NCBI RefSeq assembly: GCF_027922305.1
Contig: NZ_BSFK01000005.1
Coordinates: 1,100,073-1,164,072 of the forward strand
Length of the DNA stretch: 64,000 nucleotides
Reading direction: 5' to 3'
DNA from: Methylopila jiangsuensis
Lineage (GTDB): Bacteria > Pseudomonadota > Alphaproteobacteria > Rhizobiales > Methylopilaceae
The notes under the pieces were generated by a model. That model was not told the DNA's origin and did not search any database. It was given only the letters and a program-made list of their open reading frames with translations. Shown in pieces: positions 16,438-26,622 of this stretch (positions are counted from its first letter, which is position 1; each line of letters opens with the position of its first letter). The position numbers and the translations under genes were made by a program.

Positions 16438-18264
16438 TCACAGCAGAAAATCCTTCGAAATCAGCCCGTCCGTGTTGGCGACGAGGATCGAGAAGTCCGC
16501 GCTCCGGTCGCCGTTCACATCGCCGTAGAGGTAGAGGTGGCCATTTGGGCCGACGTCATAGCGCAACTGGCCGGCGACGCCCGCGGTGAAGGCCGCGGTT
16601 TTGATCAGGGTGAACGCCTGATCGCCGGTCGCCAAAGTCGAAGCGTCAATGCCGCGAAGATCGATCTTGTCGATGCCGCTCGGACTGAAGTCGAGGATCA
16701 CATCACGCCCCGCGCCGTACAGTTGGCTATCGGTAATGGAATTAAATATAAATATGTCTCCGCTGGCCCCTCCGGTCAGACGATCAGCCCCCAAGCCTCC
16801 CGTCAACCAGTCGTTACTGGCGCCGCCGTCGAGGGTATCTGCACCGCTATCACCGTAAAGGTAGTCCTTCCCATCTCCACCCAAGATCGTGTCATCTCCC
16901 CCGTAGCCGTAGAGACGGTCCCGACCTTCCCCCCCGTCGATCACATTCGCGCCCGATGAACCATAGATGTAATCATCTCCACCAGCGCCGACGACATTTT
17001 CAATGCTGTCGAAAGCTATATTGTAAGAATATCCAAAACCGTCATCCCGCCACTCTGCAAAACCAGCTCCCAAGTCGACGCTCCCCATAGACTCGCGCGA
17101 CATGGTCAACAGAACCAGCGTATCTAAACCTTCACCGCCCGAAACAGAGGTGTCACCGAAGCCAACTTTTATGGTGTCATTGCCACCCATGCCATAAAGA
17201 ACATCGCCTTCTCCGCCCCCCTCGATGACATTGTCGCCTTCATTTCCCCAGACATGAACAGGATTTCCCGCCCTCACCACTACATTTTCAATATTCGAAT
17301 CAATTCTGTACTCATAAAAATCCACACTCGGAGAATATCTGTACTCCAGACGAACCGTATCGACGCCCTGTCCAGCAAGCTCCTTCACGGTGTCGGAGGC
17401 GTCGATCACATAGGTGTCGTTCCCACGTCCGCCCTCGAGCGTGTCCGCGCCCGCGCCGCCTTCAAGGTAGTCGTTCCCGCGTCCGCCCAGCAGACGGTCG
17501 TTCCCGCCGCCGCCCAGCAGGCGGTTGGCGCCGTCGTCGCCGCCGATCCAGTCGCCGAAGTCCGTGCCCGTGACGTTCTCCACGCCGCTGACCGTCAGCG
17601 TCACGCCCTCTCGCAGGGTCTGAGCGCCGGTGTTGGACAGCTGGATGCGGACCGCCGCCCCGCCCAGACCGCCTTCCGCGGCCGGCGCGAACTCGATCCG
17701 GTCCACGCCCGCGCCGCCGATCAGCGTGTCGCCGCCGAAGCCCGCCCGCAGAACGTCGTCGCCGGCGCCGCCGTTGAACGTGTCCGCGCCCGCGCCGAAG
17801 GCGGCGATCAGGTCGTTCCCGTCGCCGCCGTTGAGCGTGTTGTTCCCGACCAGCGCGCCCGTGATCAGATCGTCGCCAGCGCCGGCGTCGACGCTCCAGG
17901 CGCCGGTGGCGCCGCTGAGATAGACCCGATCCGCGCCGGAGCTGCCCTGAAACGTGGACGCGCCGAGCAGGCCGTTCAGTTCGTCATGGCTCGTGAGCGC
18001 CAAGAAGTCGTCGCTGTCGATCGACACCTGATCGATGGTGGCGACCAGCGCGCCCGTGTTGTTCCGCACCTCGATCGACGTGGCGACGCCGCCGGCGAAG
18101 GCGCCGTTCACCACGCTGAAGTCGCCCTTGAACACCAGCCGTCCGTCGCCAGCGCGGAATTCGTAGGATGTGGTGGAGAACAGCTCCAGCCGCTGCGGCT
18201 GAAGCGCGGCGTAGATCTGGTTGTCGATCGCAGAGCCGACCGAATTGATGACGACACGGGCCAT
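16438..18264 (-). CDS. RTX-type calcium-binding repeat protein, likely type I secreted
   Basis: A 608-residue acidic protein without a Sec signal. After a non-repetitive N-terminal domain (about 1-110) it carries many glycine/aspartate nonapeptides of the GGxGxDxLx type (for example GGDGNDLIA, GGAGDDVLR, GGAGADTLE), in blocks near residues 115-200, 250-290 and 345-510. A serralysin-like C-terminus follows (DVILDFSPSGIDKIDLRGID ...). Such proteins bind Ca2+ outside the cell and leave through a type I system by a C-terminal signal; no ABC exporter genes are nearby. The central part (about 16740-17360) is visibly richer in A and T than the two ends, suggesting recombination between repeat blocks from another source. 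Confidence 0.9.
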   Translation of the reverse strand: MARVVINSVGSAIDNQIYAALQPQRLELFSTTSYEFRAGDGRLVFKGDFSVVNGAFAGGVATSIEVRNNTGALVATIDQVSIDSDDFLALTSHDELNGLLGASTFQGSSGADRVYLSGATGAWSVDAGAGDDLITGALVGNNTLNGGDGNDLIAAFGAGADTFNGGAGDDVLRAGFGGDTLIGGAGVDRIEFAPAAEGGLGGAAVRIQLSNTGAQTLREGVTLTVSGVENVTGTDFGDWIGGDDGANRLLGGGGNDRLLGGRGNDYLEGGAGADTLEGGRGNDTYVIDASDTVKELAGQGVDTVRLEYRYSPSVDFYEYRIDSNIENVVVRAGNPVHVWGNEGDNVIEGGGEGDVLYGMGGNDTIKVGFGDTSVSGGEGLDTLVLLTMSRESMGSVDLGAGFAEWRDDGFGYSYNIAFDSIENVVGAGGDDYIYGSSGANVIDGGEGRDRLYGYGGDDTILGGDGKDYLYGDSGADTLDGGASNDWLTGGLGADRLTGGASGDIFIFNSITDSQLYGAGRDVILDFSPSGIDKIDLRGIDASTLATGDQAFTLIKTAAFTAGVAGQLRYDVGPNGHLYLYGDVNGDRSADFSILVANTDGLISKDFLL

Positions 18265-18412
18265 GGCGGCGGTCCTTCAGGGTGTGAGGCGCAATCTGTC
18301 GCACCCGATGATAGTGCCGGCGGCCTCCGACGCAATCATGACGGCGCCCGGGATCGACGCTTCCGCCGAAAGTCTCACGCCGCGCGCCTCCCCGGTTTTC
18401 CACGGGATCGGC

Positions 18413-18442
18413 TTGACAAGCGCGCCTCTCCGCGCTTAGCGT
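18413..18442 (+). promoter_or_regulatory. Predicted sigma70-type promoter of the ilv leader
   Basis: TTGACA at 18413-18418 matches the -35 consensus exactly. A weak -10 (TTAGCG or TAGCGT) follows at 16-18 bases, and the leader peptide ribosome site starts about 20 bases further. Positioned to transcribe the leader and ilvB. Confidence 0.55.
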
Positions 18443-18471
18443 CCGCGCCACTTTGGCGATGGAGAGCGCCC

Positions 18472-18528
18472 GTGTCGCGCATGTTCATTCTCGTAAGTCT
18501 GGCGTCATCGAGGTCGCGGGCCGTCTGA
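18472..18528 (+). CDS. Putative ilv leader peptide (attenuation)
   Basis: An 18-residue ORF, too short for normal gene calling: MSRMFILVSLASSRSRAV. It has GGAGAG (18461-18466) five bases before GTG 18472, a good ribosome site. Five of its residues are Ile, Leu or Val, with the run ILV in the middle. Its stop lies in the loop of a hairpin that is followed by a terminator just before the acetolactate synthase gene. This layout is that of an attenuator leader, in which ribosome stalling at branched-chain codons when charged tRNA is scarce prevents termination. Internal ATG 18481 is an alternative start. Confidence 0.7.
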   Translation: MSRMFILVSLASSRSRAV

Positions 18529-18585
18529 AGCCCGCGCGCCAGCGGTGACGCCTAAGCACAAGGGCTCCCCAGCGGGCCCTTTTTT
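18499..18585 (+). promoter_or_regulatory. Predicted branched-chain amino acid attenuator (ilvB leader)
   Basis: Two exclusive structures can be drawn. The pause hairpin pairs CTGGCG (18499-18504) and CGCGGGC (18515-18521) with the continuous arm GCCCGCGCGCCAG (18530-18542), with the leader stop codon in its loop. It leaves the downstream terminator (18560-18585) free to form. If the ribosome stalls on the Ile-Leu-Val codons, the released GCCCGC (18530-18535) can instead pair with GCGGGC (18572-18577) inside the terminator and disrupt it. The pairings are read by eye, not folded. Confidence 0.6.
18560..18585 (+). terminator. Intrinsic terminator in the ilvB leader
   Basis: AAGGGC pairs with GCCCTT, and CC with GG after a one-base bulge, around loop CCAGC; six T follow (18580-18585). 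It lies about 105 bp before the ilvB start and between leader peptide and gene, so it is the attenuator terminator rather than the end of an upstream gene. Confidence 0.75.
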
Positions 18586-18690
18586 GTTGCCCGGCGTCCG
18601 GATGAGCGGTCGGCGGGATGAGGTCTCAACAAGGCCGGGCCGGTCCGAAACGGACGTCGGGACCCGGACGCGGCGATGAAGGAAACCGCC

Positions 18691-20454
18691 ATGACCGAGA
18701 CGATGACCGGCGCGGAGATGGTCGTCCGCGCGCTGCAGGACCAGGGCGTCGAGCACATCTTCGGCTATCCCGGCGGCGCGGTGCTTCCGATCTACGACGT
18801 GCTGTTCCAGCAGGAGAAGGTCGAGCACGTGCTCGTCCGTCACGAGCAGGGCGCGGCCCATGCGGCGGAGGGCTACGCCCGCTCCACCGGCCGCCCCGGC
18901 GTGCTGCTGGTCACCTCCGGCCCCGGCGCCACCAACGCCGTCACCGGCCTCACCGACGCGCTGATGGACTCGATACCGCTGGTCTGCATCACCGGCCAGG
19001 TGCCGACGCATCTGATCGGCTCGGACGCGTTCCAGGAGTGCGACACGGTCGGCATCACCCGCCCCTGCACCAAGCACAACTATCTGGTGAAGAGCGTCGA
19101 CGATCTGGCGCGGGCGCTGCACGAGGCGTTCTACGTGGCCACCAGCGGCCGCCCCGGCCCGGTGGTCATCGACATCCCGAAGGACGTGCAGTTCGCGACC
19201 GGCGGCTATGTCGGCCCGCACAACGTGTCGCACAAGACCTACCGGCCGAAGATCGAGGGCGAGGCCGAGCGCATCCGCCAGGCGGTGGAGCTGCTGCGCG
19301 GCGCCAAGAAGCCGATCTTCTACACCGGCGGCGGCGTCATCAACTCCGGTCCGGAGGCTTCGCGCCTGCTGCGGGAGTTCGCGGACCTGATCGACGCGCC
19401 CGTCACCTCCACGCTGATGGGCCTCGGCGCCTATCCGGCCTCGAGCGGCCAGTGGCTCGGCATGCTCGGCATGCACGGCACCTACGAGGCCAACAACGCC
19501 ATGCATGACTGCGACGTCATGCTGTGCGTCGGCGCGCGCTTCGACGACCGCATCACGGGGCGCCTCGACGCCTTCGCGCCGAACTCGAAGAAGATCCACA
19601 TCGACATCGACCCGGCGCAGATCAACAAGAACGTCAAGGTCCAGGTGCCGATCATCGGCGACGTGGCCCATGTGCTGAAAGACATGCTGGAGGTCTGGCG
19701 CGCCAGCGGCGCGGCGCTGGACCAGGCCGCGCTCGCCGACTGGTGGGGCGAGATCGACGGCTGGCGCGCGCGCAAGAGCCTCGGCTACCGCAAGTCCGAG
19801 ACCATCATCAAGCCGCAGCACGCCATCGAGCGGCTCTACGAGCTGACCAAGGACCGCAAGACCTACATCACCACGGAAGTGGGCCAGCACCAGATGTGGG
19901 CGGCGCAGTACTACCACTTCGAGGAGCCGAACCGCTGGATGACCTCCGGCGGCCTCGGCACCATGGGCTACGGCCTGCCGGCGGCGGTGGGCGTCCAGAA
20001 GGCGCACCCGGACGCGCTGGTCATCGACATCGCGGGCGAGGCCTCGATCCAGATGATGCTGCAGGAGCTGTCCACCGCCCTGCAGTACAAGCTGCCGGTG
20101 AAGGTGTTCATCCTGAACAACGAGTACATGGGCATGGTGCGCCAGTGGCAGCAGCTGCTGCACGGCGGGCGCTACTCGAACTCCTACTCCGAGGCGCTGC
20201 CGGACTTCGTGAAGCTGGCGGAGGCCTATGGCGGCACGGGCATCCGGGTGCAGGACCCCGCCGACCTCGACGCCGCCATCCAGGCGATGATCGACGCGCC
20301 GGGCTTCGCCGTGGTCGACTGCCTGGTCGACAAGATGGAGAACTGCTTCCCGATGATCCCCTCGGGCCGCGCCCACAACGAGATGCTGCTCAACGACGAC
20401 GCGGACGAGAGCATCAACCAGGCCATCACCGGCGCCGGCAAGGCGCTGGTGTGA
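18691..20454 (+). CDS. ilvB: Acetolactate synthase large (catalytic) subunit
   Basis: A 587-residue thiamine-diphosphate enzyme making 2-acetolactate and 2-aceto-2-hydroxybutyrate, the first common step to valine, leucine and isoleucine. It shows the N-terminal [13 protein letters not shown], the catalytic Glu in [15 protein letters not shown], the FAD-binding middle domain and the C-terminal TPP site [15 protein letters not shown], where GEAS replaces the usual GDxS. ATG 18691 is preceded by GAAGGA at 7 bases; ATG 18676 is 15 bases upstream in frame but has a poorer ribosome site. The small subunit follows after a palindromic gap. The upstream attenuator suggests control by branched-chain amino acids. 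IlvI is an equivalent name. Confidence 0.97.
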   Translation: MTETMTGAEMVVRALQDQGVEHIFGYPGGAVLPIYDVLFQQEKVEHVLVRHEQGAAHAAEGYARSTGRPGVLLVTSGPGATNAVTGLTDALMDSIPLVCITGQVPTHLIGSDAFQECDTVGITRPCTKHNYLVKSVDDLARALHEAFYVATSGRPGPVVIDIPKDVQFATGGYVGPHNVSHKTYRPKIEGEAERIRQAVELLRGAKKPIFYTGGGVINSGPEASRLLREFADLIDAPVTSTLMGLGAYPASSGQWLGMLGMHGTYEANNAMHDCDVMLCVGARFDDRITGRLDAFAPNSKKIHIDIDPAQINKNVKVQVPIIGDVAHVLKDMLEVWRASGAALDQAALADWWGEIDGWRARKSLGYRKSETIIKPQHAIERLYELTKDRKTYITTEVGQHQMWAAQYYHFEEPNRWMTSGGLGTMGYGLPAAVGVQKAHPDALVIDIAGEASIQMMLQELSTALQYKLPVKVFILNNEYMGMVRQWQQLLHGGRYSNSYSEALPDFVKLAEAYGGTGIRVQDPADLDAAIQAMIDAPGFAVVDCLVDKMENCFPMIPSGRAHNEMLLNDDADESINQAITGAGKALV

Positions 20455-20462
20455 TCGTCGCC

Positions 20463-20513
20463 CCATGACGGTCCTCCCGGACGGCCGGAACGGCCGATCC
20501 GGGACCGTCATGG
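20463..20513. terminator. Long palindrome after ilvB
   Basis: CCATGACGGTC (20463-20473) pairs with GACCGTCATGG (20503-20513), and inner TCCCGGA/TCCGGGA and CGGCCG arms continue the stem. No T-run follows. It may be a processing or stabilising hairpin between ilvB and ilvN, or a relative of the dispersed palindromes, since it shares the CATGACGG ends. Confidence 0.5.
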
Positions 20514-20535
20514 AACGCGAGGCTTCAAACCGCAC

Positions 20536-20624
20536 CGTCGTGCCCGCGCGCCGCGCGAGCATCCCGCCCCCTCTCCGCCATTCGACGCCCACGTCGTGGA
20601 CACCGGCTTCGCCGGGCATGACGG
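20536..20624. repeat. Dispersed compound palindrome, copy 2 (degenerate)
   Basis: Left arm CGTCGTGCCCGCGCG and right arm GTCGTGGACACCGG ... CCGGGCATGACG match the family ends, with many changes between. It lies between ilvB and ilvN, so it would be part of the operon mRNA. Confidence 0.55.
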
Positions 20625-20652
20625 CCGCGGCGACGTCGCCTCAACGGATAAG

Positions 20653-21207
20653 ATGATGCGCCAACCCACCGGCTCCGCCTATTTCATGGACGAGCACCAC
20701 GAGGCCCGCGCCGCCCACACGCTCGCGATCCTCGTGGACAACGAACCCGGCGTGCTCGCGCGCGTCATCGGCCTGTTCTCCGGCCGCGGCTACAACATCG
20801 ACAGCCTGACGGTCTCCGAGATTAGCCACGAGAGCCACCTCTCGCGGATCACCATCGTCACCACCGGCCCGGCCGACGTGGTGGTGCAGATCAAGAACCA
20901 GCTCGACCGGCTGGTGCCTGTGCATTCGGTGGTGGACCTCACGCTGACCGGCAAGGCGCTGGAGCGCGAGCTCATCCTGGTGAAGGTGCGCGGCAAGGGC
21001 GAGCTTCGGGTCGAGGCGCTGCGCATCGCGGAGGCGTTCCGCGCCCGCGTGATCGACGCCACCACCGAGAGCTTCGTGTTCGAGCTCACCGGCAAGCCCG
21101 ACAAGCTCGACCAGTTCACCTCGCTGATGGTGCCGCTCGGGCTGGTGGAGGTGTCGCGCACCGGCGTCGCCGCCATCGCCCGCGGCCCCGAGGGCATGAC
21201 GGCCTGA
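20653..21207 (+). CDS. ilvN: Acetolactate synthase small (regulatory) subunit
   Basis: A 184-residue ACT-domain protein that activates the catalytic subunit and gives valine feedback inhibition. The N-terminal ACT domain (HTLAILVDNEPGVLARVIGLFSGRGYNIDSL) and the C-terminal domain (RGKGELRVEALRIAEAFRARVIDATTES) are both complete. Two adjacent ATGs, 20653 and 20656, can serve as start; upstream frame extension comes from repeat DNA and is unlikely to be coding. IlvH is the equivalent name. It is co-directional with ilvB, 198 bp downstream. Confidence 0.96.
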   Translation: MMRQPTGSAYFMDEHHEARAAHTLAILVDNEPGVLARVIGLFSGRGYNIDSLTVSEISHESHLSRITIVTTGPADVVVQIKNQLDRLVPVHSVVDLTLTGKALERELILVKVRGKGELRVEALRIAEAFRARVIDATTESFVFELTGKPDKLDQFTSLMVPLGLVEVSRTGVAAIARGPEGMTA

Positions 21208-21235
21208 GGGCTTGGCTGGTTTCGACATAGATCCT

Positions 21236-21337
21236 GCGTCATGCCCGAGCTCGTCTCGGGCATCCACGACTTTTCACCACGCGCGGCGCTTGCAGGACAA
21301 AGTCGTGGATGCCCGCGCGAAGGCGCGGGCATGACGC
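21236..21337. repeat. Dispersed compound palindrome, copy 3
   Basis: Good copy after ilvN. The left hairpin ATGCCCGAG-CTCGT-CTCGGGCAT is followed by CCACGAC, a middle, then GTCGTGG and the right hairpin ATGCCCGCG-CGAAGG-CGCGGGCAT, with outer GCGTC/GACGC. The two hairpins are also inverted repeats of each other. Confidence 0.85.
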
Positions 21338-21406
21338 CGCGCCGAGCGGTTCCCCTTCCCCCAAAACAGCCCTTGCCAGCCGCTCCGGGATCGTCCATAC
21401 GACCGA

Positions 21407-21421
21407 ACCGTAACGTACGGT
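21407..21421. promoter_or_regulatory. Possible TetR-type operator
   Basis: ACCGTA-ACG-TACGGT, a perfect 6-bp inverted repeat with 3-bp spacer, ends 25 bp before the start of the TetR gene. TetR proteins commonly bind such palindromes in their own promoters. Confidence 0.5.
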
Positions 21422-21446
21422 ACGGCAACGTGGACGGCATCGGGAC

Positions 21447-23137
<1,691 letters not shown>

Positions 23138-23166
23138 TCGACGCGCCGGCGCTCGCGCCACATCGC

Positions 23167-23262
23167 CGTCATGCCCGGCGAAGCCGGGTATCCACGATTT
23201 TACGGACAGCGAAAGCTCGGACGTTCAAGTCGTGGATGCCCGAGGCAAGCTCGGGCATGACG
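23167..23262. repeat. Dispersed compound palindrome, copy 4
   Basis: After ilvC. CGTCATGCCCGGCGAAGCCGGGTATCCACGA on the left and GTCGTGGATGCCCGAG-GCAAG-CTCGGGCATGACG on the right; the middle carries ACGTTCAAG as in other copies. Confidence 0.85.
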
Positions 23263-23416
23263 ACGCGCGGGATCGTCAGAGCGCGGAACGTCTCGCGTTT
23301 CCCACGGCGGCGGAGCCCTCTCCGCCGCCGCGTTCGTTTCGGGGCGTAAGGCTTGGCCCGCGGACGCCGGGCGGCTAGGTTGCGCCCTCCCCTCACGCCG
23401 ACACGGGACGCGCGCG

Positions 23417-24202
23417 GTGCGGATCGCCACCTGGAACGTGAACTCCATCAAGACCCGGCTCGACCTGCTGACGCGCTGGCTGAAGGAGGCGGAGCCCGAC
23501 GTGGTCTGCCTGCAGGAGATCAAGTGCGTCGACGACGCCTTCCCCAGGACCGCCATCGAGGACCTCGGCTACAACGTCGTGGTCCACGGGCAGAAGACCT
23601 ACAACGGCGTCGCGCTGCTCTCCCGCTTAGCCCTCGAGGACGTGACCATCGGCCTGCCCGGCGACGACGCGGACGATCAGGCCCGCTTCGTGGAGGCGGT
23701 GGTCTCCATCCCCGGCCGCGCGGTGCGGGTGGCGGGCATCTACCTGCCCAACGGCAACCCCGCGCCCGGCCCCAAATACGATTACAAGCTCGCCTGGATG
23801 GAGCGTCTGCGGGCCCACGCCGCCGAACGGCTGCGGCTGGAGGAGCCTTACGTCATCGCCGGCGACTACAACGTGATCCCGGCGGCGCAGGACGCCAGGC
23901 GTCCCGAGGCCTGGGTGGAGGACGCGCTGTTCCGCCCCGACACCCGCGCGGCGTGGCGGCGCCTGATGGCGCTCGGCTTCACGGAGGCCGTGCGGGCCTG
24001 CGACGACGCGGACGGCGTCTACACCTTCTGGGACTATCAGGCCGGCGCCTGGCAGAAGAACGACGGCATCCGCATCGACCACCTGCTGCTGTCGCCGCAG
24101 GCCGCCGACGCGCTGCTCACGACCCGCATCGACAAGCACGTCCGCGCCTGGGAGCGGCCGTCCGACCATGTGCCCGCAATCGCGGACTTCGCCTTCGGCT
24201 GA
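23417..24202 (+). CDS. xth: Exodeoxyribonuclease III
   Basis: A 261-residue endonuclease/exonuclease/phosphatase-fold enzyme acting as AP endonuclease and 3' repair diesterase in base excision repair. Motifs: ATWNVNSIKTRLD at the N-terminus, LQEIKCVDD (metal-binding Glu), the GDYNVIPAAQD block (catalytic Asp/Asn) and RIDHLLLSP, with C-terminal SDHVPAIADF (catalytic Asp-His). Full family length. GTG 23417 is the only start at the conserved N-terminus. Confidence 0.96.
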   Translation: MRIATWNVNSIKTRLDLLTRWLKEAEPDVVCLQEIKCVDDAFPRTAIEDLGYNVVVHGQKTYNGVALLSRLALEDVTIGLPGDDADDQARFVEAVVSIPGRAVRVAGIYLPNGNPAPGPKYDYKLAWMERLRAHAAERLRLEEPYVIAGDYNVIPAAQDARRPEAWVEDALFRPDTRAAWRRLMALGFTEAVRACDDADGVYTFWDYQAGAWQKNDGIRIDHLLLSPQAADALLTTRIDKHVRAWERPSDHVPAIADFAFG

Positions 24203-24326
24203 ACGCCGCGACCGTCGGCGCTTCATCCCTTCGTCGGGTTTTTCGGACCTCACGATTTTGCGAGGCTCAGCCCCGCACTGTCACGAGCGGGCGCACGAAC
24301 GCCCGCCGCTTCCGAGGAAACGCCCC

Positions 24327-24794
24327 ATGTCCACCGGCCGCATCCTGCTCGCCGCCGCCTTTTCGCTCGCCGCCGGCTCCGCCGCGCTCGCGACCGAGGT
24401 GACCCAGACCGCCGACATCAAGGCCTCGCCCGAGAAGGTCTGGGCCGCCTCCGCCAAGGACTTCTGCGGCATCGGCCAGTTCCACCCGGCGATCGAAAAA
24501 TGCACGCTGTCGGACGGCGGCAAGAAACGGACGCTGTCGCTCAAGGGCGGCGGCGAGATCGTGGAGACGCAGACGGCCGAGAAGGCCGGCCACAGCTACG
24601 CCTACGTCATCGACGAGAGCCCGCTCCCGGTGGCGAACTACAAGGCCAGCTTCACCCTCAAGGGCCACGGCGACGCCACCACGGTGACCTGGACCGCCTC
24701 CTTCGAGCCCAAGGGCGCGGACGAAGCCGCCGCGAAGAAGGTGATCGAGGGCATCTTCAGCTCCGGCCTCGCCGCGCTGCAGGCCAAGTTCTGA
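24327..24794 (+). CDS. Periplasmic SRPBCC-family protein
   Basis: A 155-residue protein with a Sec signal peptide (MSTGRILLAAAFSLAAGSAALA, cleavage after ALA) and a START-like SRPBCC domain (VTQTADIKASPEKVWAA ... CGIGQFHPAI ... VTWTASFEPKG), a fold that binds hydrophobic ligands. Ligand and role are unknown. GAGGA lies 8 bases before ATG 24327, which settles this start against an upstream in-frame extension. Single gene, convergent with the flavohemoglobin gene. Confidence 0.85.
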   Translation: MSTGRILLAAAFSLAAGSAALATEVTQTADIKASPEKVWAASAKDFCGIGQFHPAIEKCTLSDGGKKRTLSLKGGGEIVETQTAEKAGHSYAYVIDESPLPVANYKASFTLKGHGDATTVTWTASFEPKGADEAAAKKVIEGIFSSGLAALQAKF

Positions 24795-24804
24795 TCGCGG
24801 TACA

Positions 24805-24836
24805 AGGCGGGGGCCGCCTCCAGGCGGCCCTCGCCT
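24805..24836. terminator. Terminator-like hairpin between convergent genes
   Basis: GGGCCGCC (24811-24818) pairs with GGCGGCCC (24823-24830) around TCCA, extended by AGGCG and CGCCT after one-base offsets. No clear T-run, so factor-assisted or weak termination is likely. Confidence 0.55.
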
Positions 24837-24879
24837 CTTCCTGTTTCCACCCGCCGGACCGGAGGTCCGGACGGCGCTC

Positions 24880-26091
24880 TCAGGCTGCGGCCGGCAGGCC
24901 TTCCGCCGGGCCGAAATACTCGTAATGGACGTTCGCCGCCGGCACGCCGGCCGCCTCCAGCCCGTGGACGAAGGTGGCGAGGAAGCCCCTGGGGCCGCAG
25001 ACATAGATGTCGGCTTCCCGCGCAGGCGTGTTGGCGAGCAGCCAGTCCACCGTGACCCGCCCGGAGACGTCGTAGCGGCCGTCGCCGTCCTCGGCGCGCG
25101 GCGTCTCGTAGAAGGTGCAGGCGGAGAAGTTCGGCCGGTCCGCGACCAGCGCGCGCACCTCGTCGCCAAGGGCGTGGACGCCGCCGTCGCGCGCGGCGTG
25201 CACGTAATGCACCGGAACCTGAGCGCGCGCCTCCGCCAGCGCCGCGAGGATCGACGCCATGGGCGTCAGCCCGACGCCGCCGGACAGCAGCACCACCGGC
25301 CGCTCCGGGACGCCCTCGAGGAAGAACTCGCCGGCGGGCGCGCCCACCTTCAGCACGGTCCCCACCTGCGCCTCGTCGTGCAGCCAGCCGGAGACGACGC
25401 CGTGGGGCTCGCGTTTCACGCTGATGCGGTAGTCCCGACCGTTGGGCGCGGACGAGACGCTGTAGTTCCGCTTCAGCGCCGGCCGGCCCGGCTGCTCGAT
25501 CCAGAAGGTGAGGTACTGCCCCGGCTTGTGGCGCAGCACGGGGCCGCCGTCGACCGGGGCCAGCGTGAAGGAGGCGATGGCGTCGCTCTCCTTCGTCCTG
25601 GCGACGATGCGGAACTCGCGCCAGCCGTTCCAGCCGCCCTCGGCGTCGGCGATGTGGCGGTAGATCGCGGCCTCGCGCTCGATCAGGATGTCGGCGAGGA
25701 ACCAGTAGGCCTCGCCCCATGCGGCCAGCACCGGCTCGGTCGCGGCCTCCCCCAGCACCTCCTTGATGGCGCCGAGCAGCGCTTCGGCCACGTAAGGGTA
25801 ATGTTCGGGCAGGATCTGCAGGCCCACATGCTTCTGGGCGATGCGCTCCACCGCAGCCGACAGCACGCCCAGATTGTCGATGTTCCTGGCGTAAGCGAGG
25901 ATCGCGCCGGTCAGCGCCTTGGGCTGGGACGCGCCATCGCCGTGGTGGGACTGGTTGAACAGATCCCGGATCGCCGGGTTCTGGAACATGCGTCCGTACA
26001 TGGTGCGGACGATCTGGAAGCCGTGAGCCTCCAGCGCGGGAACGGTGGCCTTGACGATCCCGATCGTGCTCGGGCTCAGGGGCTTGGGCAT
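24880..26091 (-). CDS. hmp: Flavohemoglobin, nitric oxide dioxygenase
   Basis: A 403-residue cytoplasmic protein that turns NO plus O2 into nitrate with electrons from NAD(P)H. It has a globin domain (about 1-140; proximal His in ERIAQKHVGLQI near residue 85, with Tyr and Glu as usual partners), an FAD domain (RNYSVSSAP near residue 207) and an NAD domain (SGGVGLTPM near 270; YVCGPRGF near 357). Start 26091 (MPKPLS) opens the globin directly. The truncated hemoglobin gene is 44 bp upstream on the same strand, and both lie behind NsrR-type operators, so induction by nitric oxide is expected. Confidence 0.97.
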   Translation of the reverse strand: MPKPLSPSTIGIVKATVPALEAHGFQIVRTMYGRMFQNPAIRDLFNQSHHGDGASQPKALTGAILAYARNIDNLGVLSAAVERIAQKHVGLQILPEHYPYVAEALLGAIKEVLGEAATEPVLAAWGEAYWFLADILIEREAAIYRHIADAEGGWNGWREFRIVARTKESDAIASFTLAPVDGGPVLRHKPGQYLTFWIEQPGRPALKRNYSVSSAPNGRDYRISVKREPHGVVSGWLHDEAQVGTVLKVGAPAGEFFLEGVPERPVVLLSGGVGLTPMASILAALAEARAQVPVHYVHAARDGGVHALGDEVRALVADRPNFSACTFYETPRAEDGDGRYDVSGRVTVDWLLANTPAREADIYVCGPRGFLATFVHGLEAAGVPAANVHYEYFGPAEGLPAAA

Positions 26092-26135
26092 CGGACGCCT
26101 CCTTAAGGCGATGAAGACGGGCGGAACCGGCGGCG

Positions 26136-26522
26136 TCAGGCCGCGGAACGGTCGGGCCCGTCGGGACGGAAGAACAGGCCGGCCTGAAGGCTGGCGGCGA
26201 TGCGCGCGGCCTTCGCCTGCAGCGCGGCCGCGACCGCCGGCGGGAAACGGCGCTCCGTGGCCGCGCCCCACAACGCCAGCCAGCGCGCGAACAGCTCCGG
26301 GCGGAGGCGGTCGCGGATCGCCGCATGGGCGCCGAACGGATCGCCCTTGTAGCGGCCGCTTCCTGTCATCACCGATGACCAGAAGCCCGTCAGGCGCTCG
26401 AGGTGCTCGGGCCAGTCGGCGACGACGCCCTCGAACAGCGGCCCGAGCTCGGCGTCGGCCCGGACGGCGGCGTAGAAGTCGCGCACCAGCGCATGGAGAT
26501 CGTCGTCGGACAGCGGGATCAT
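26136..26522 (-). CDS. Group III truncated hemoglobin
   Basis: A 128-residue globin of the short 2-on-2 type. Residues LSDDDLHALVRDFYAAVRADAELGPLF at the start, HLERLTGFWSSVMTGSGRYKG in the middle and HAAIRDRLRPELFARWLALW (proximal His) match group III truncated hemoglobins, often annotated as YjbI-like or Ctb. Function in this group is tied to microaerobic growth and reactive nitrogen species. It is first in a two-gene operon with hmp and divergent from nsrR; the NsrR-type site at 26531-26553 lies only 9 bp before its start. Confidence 0.9.
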   Translation of the reverse strand: MIPLSDDDLHALVRDFYAAVRADAELGPLFEGVVADWPEHLERLTGFWSSVMTGSGRYKGDPFGAHAAIRDRLRPELFARWLALWGAATERRFPPAVAAALQAKAARIAASLQAGLFFRPDGPDRSAA

Positions 26523-26530
26523 CGCTCGAA

Positions 26531-26553
26531 AACATTCATTTCATATGCATCTT
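26531..26553. promoter_or_regulatory. NsrR-type operator, trHb/hmp side
   Basis: A 23-bp imperfect palindrome with a perfect right half TGCATCTT and a left half AACATTCA (6 of 8 matching the inverse AAGATGCA). NsrR binds AAGATGCA-type half sites with this spacing. It lies next to the trHb start, so NsrR bound here would block transcription of trHb-hmp. Confidence 0.65.
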
Positions 26554-26578
26554 TTATTGGCGTACCGGACCCGCTAAA

Positions 26579-26601
26579 AAGATGCAAGCAGGATGTATCT
26601 T
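26579..26601. promoter_or_regulatory. NsrR-type operator, nsrR side
   Basis: AAGATGCA (26579-26586), 7-bp spacer, TGTATCTT (26594-26601): 7 of 8 positions symmetric and close to the known NsrR consensus. It lies 21 bp before the nsrR start, consistent with autoregulation. Two such sites 48 bp apart serve the divergent promoters. Confidence 0.75.
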
Positions 26602-26622
26602 TTTCCTCGGATCGAGCCCGCG

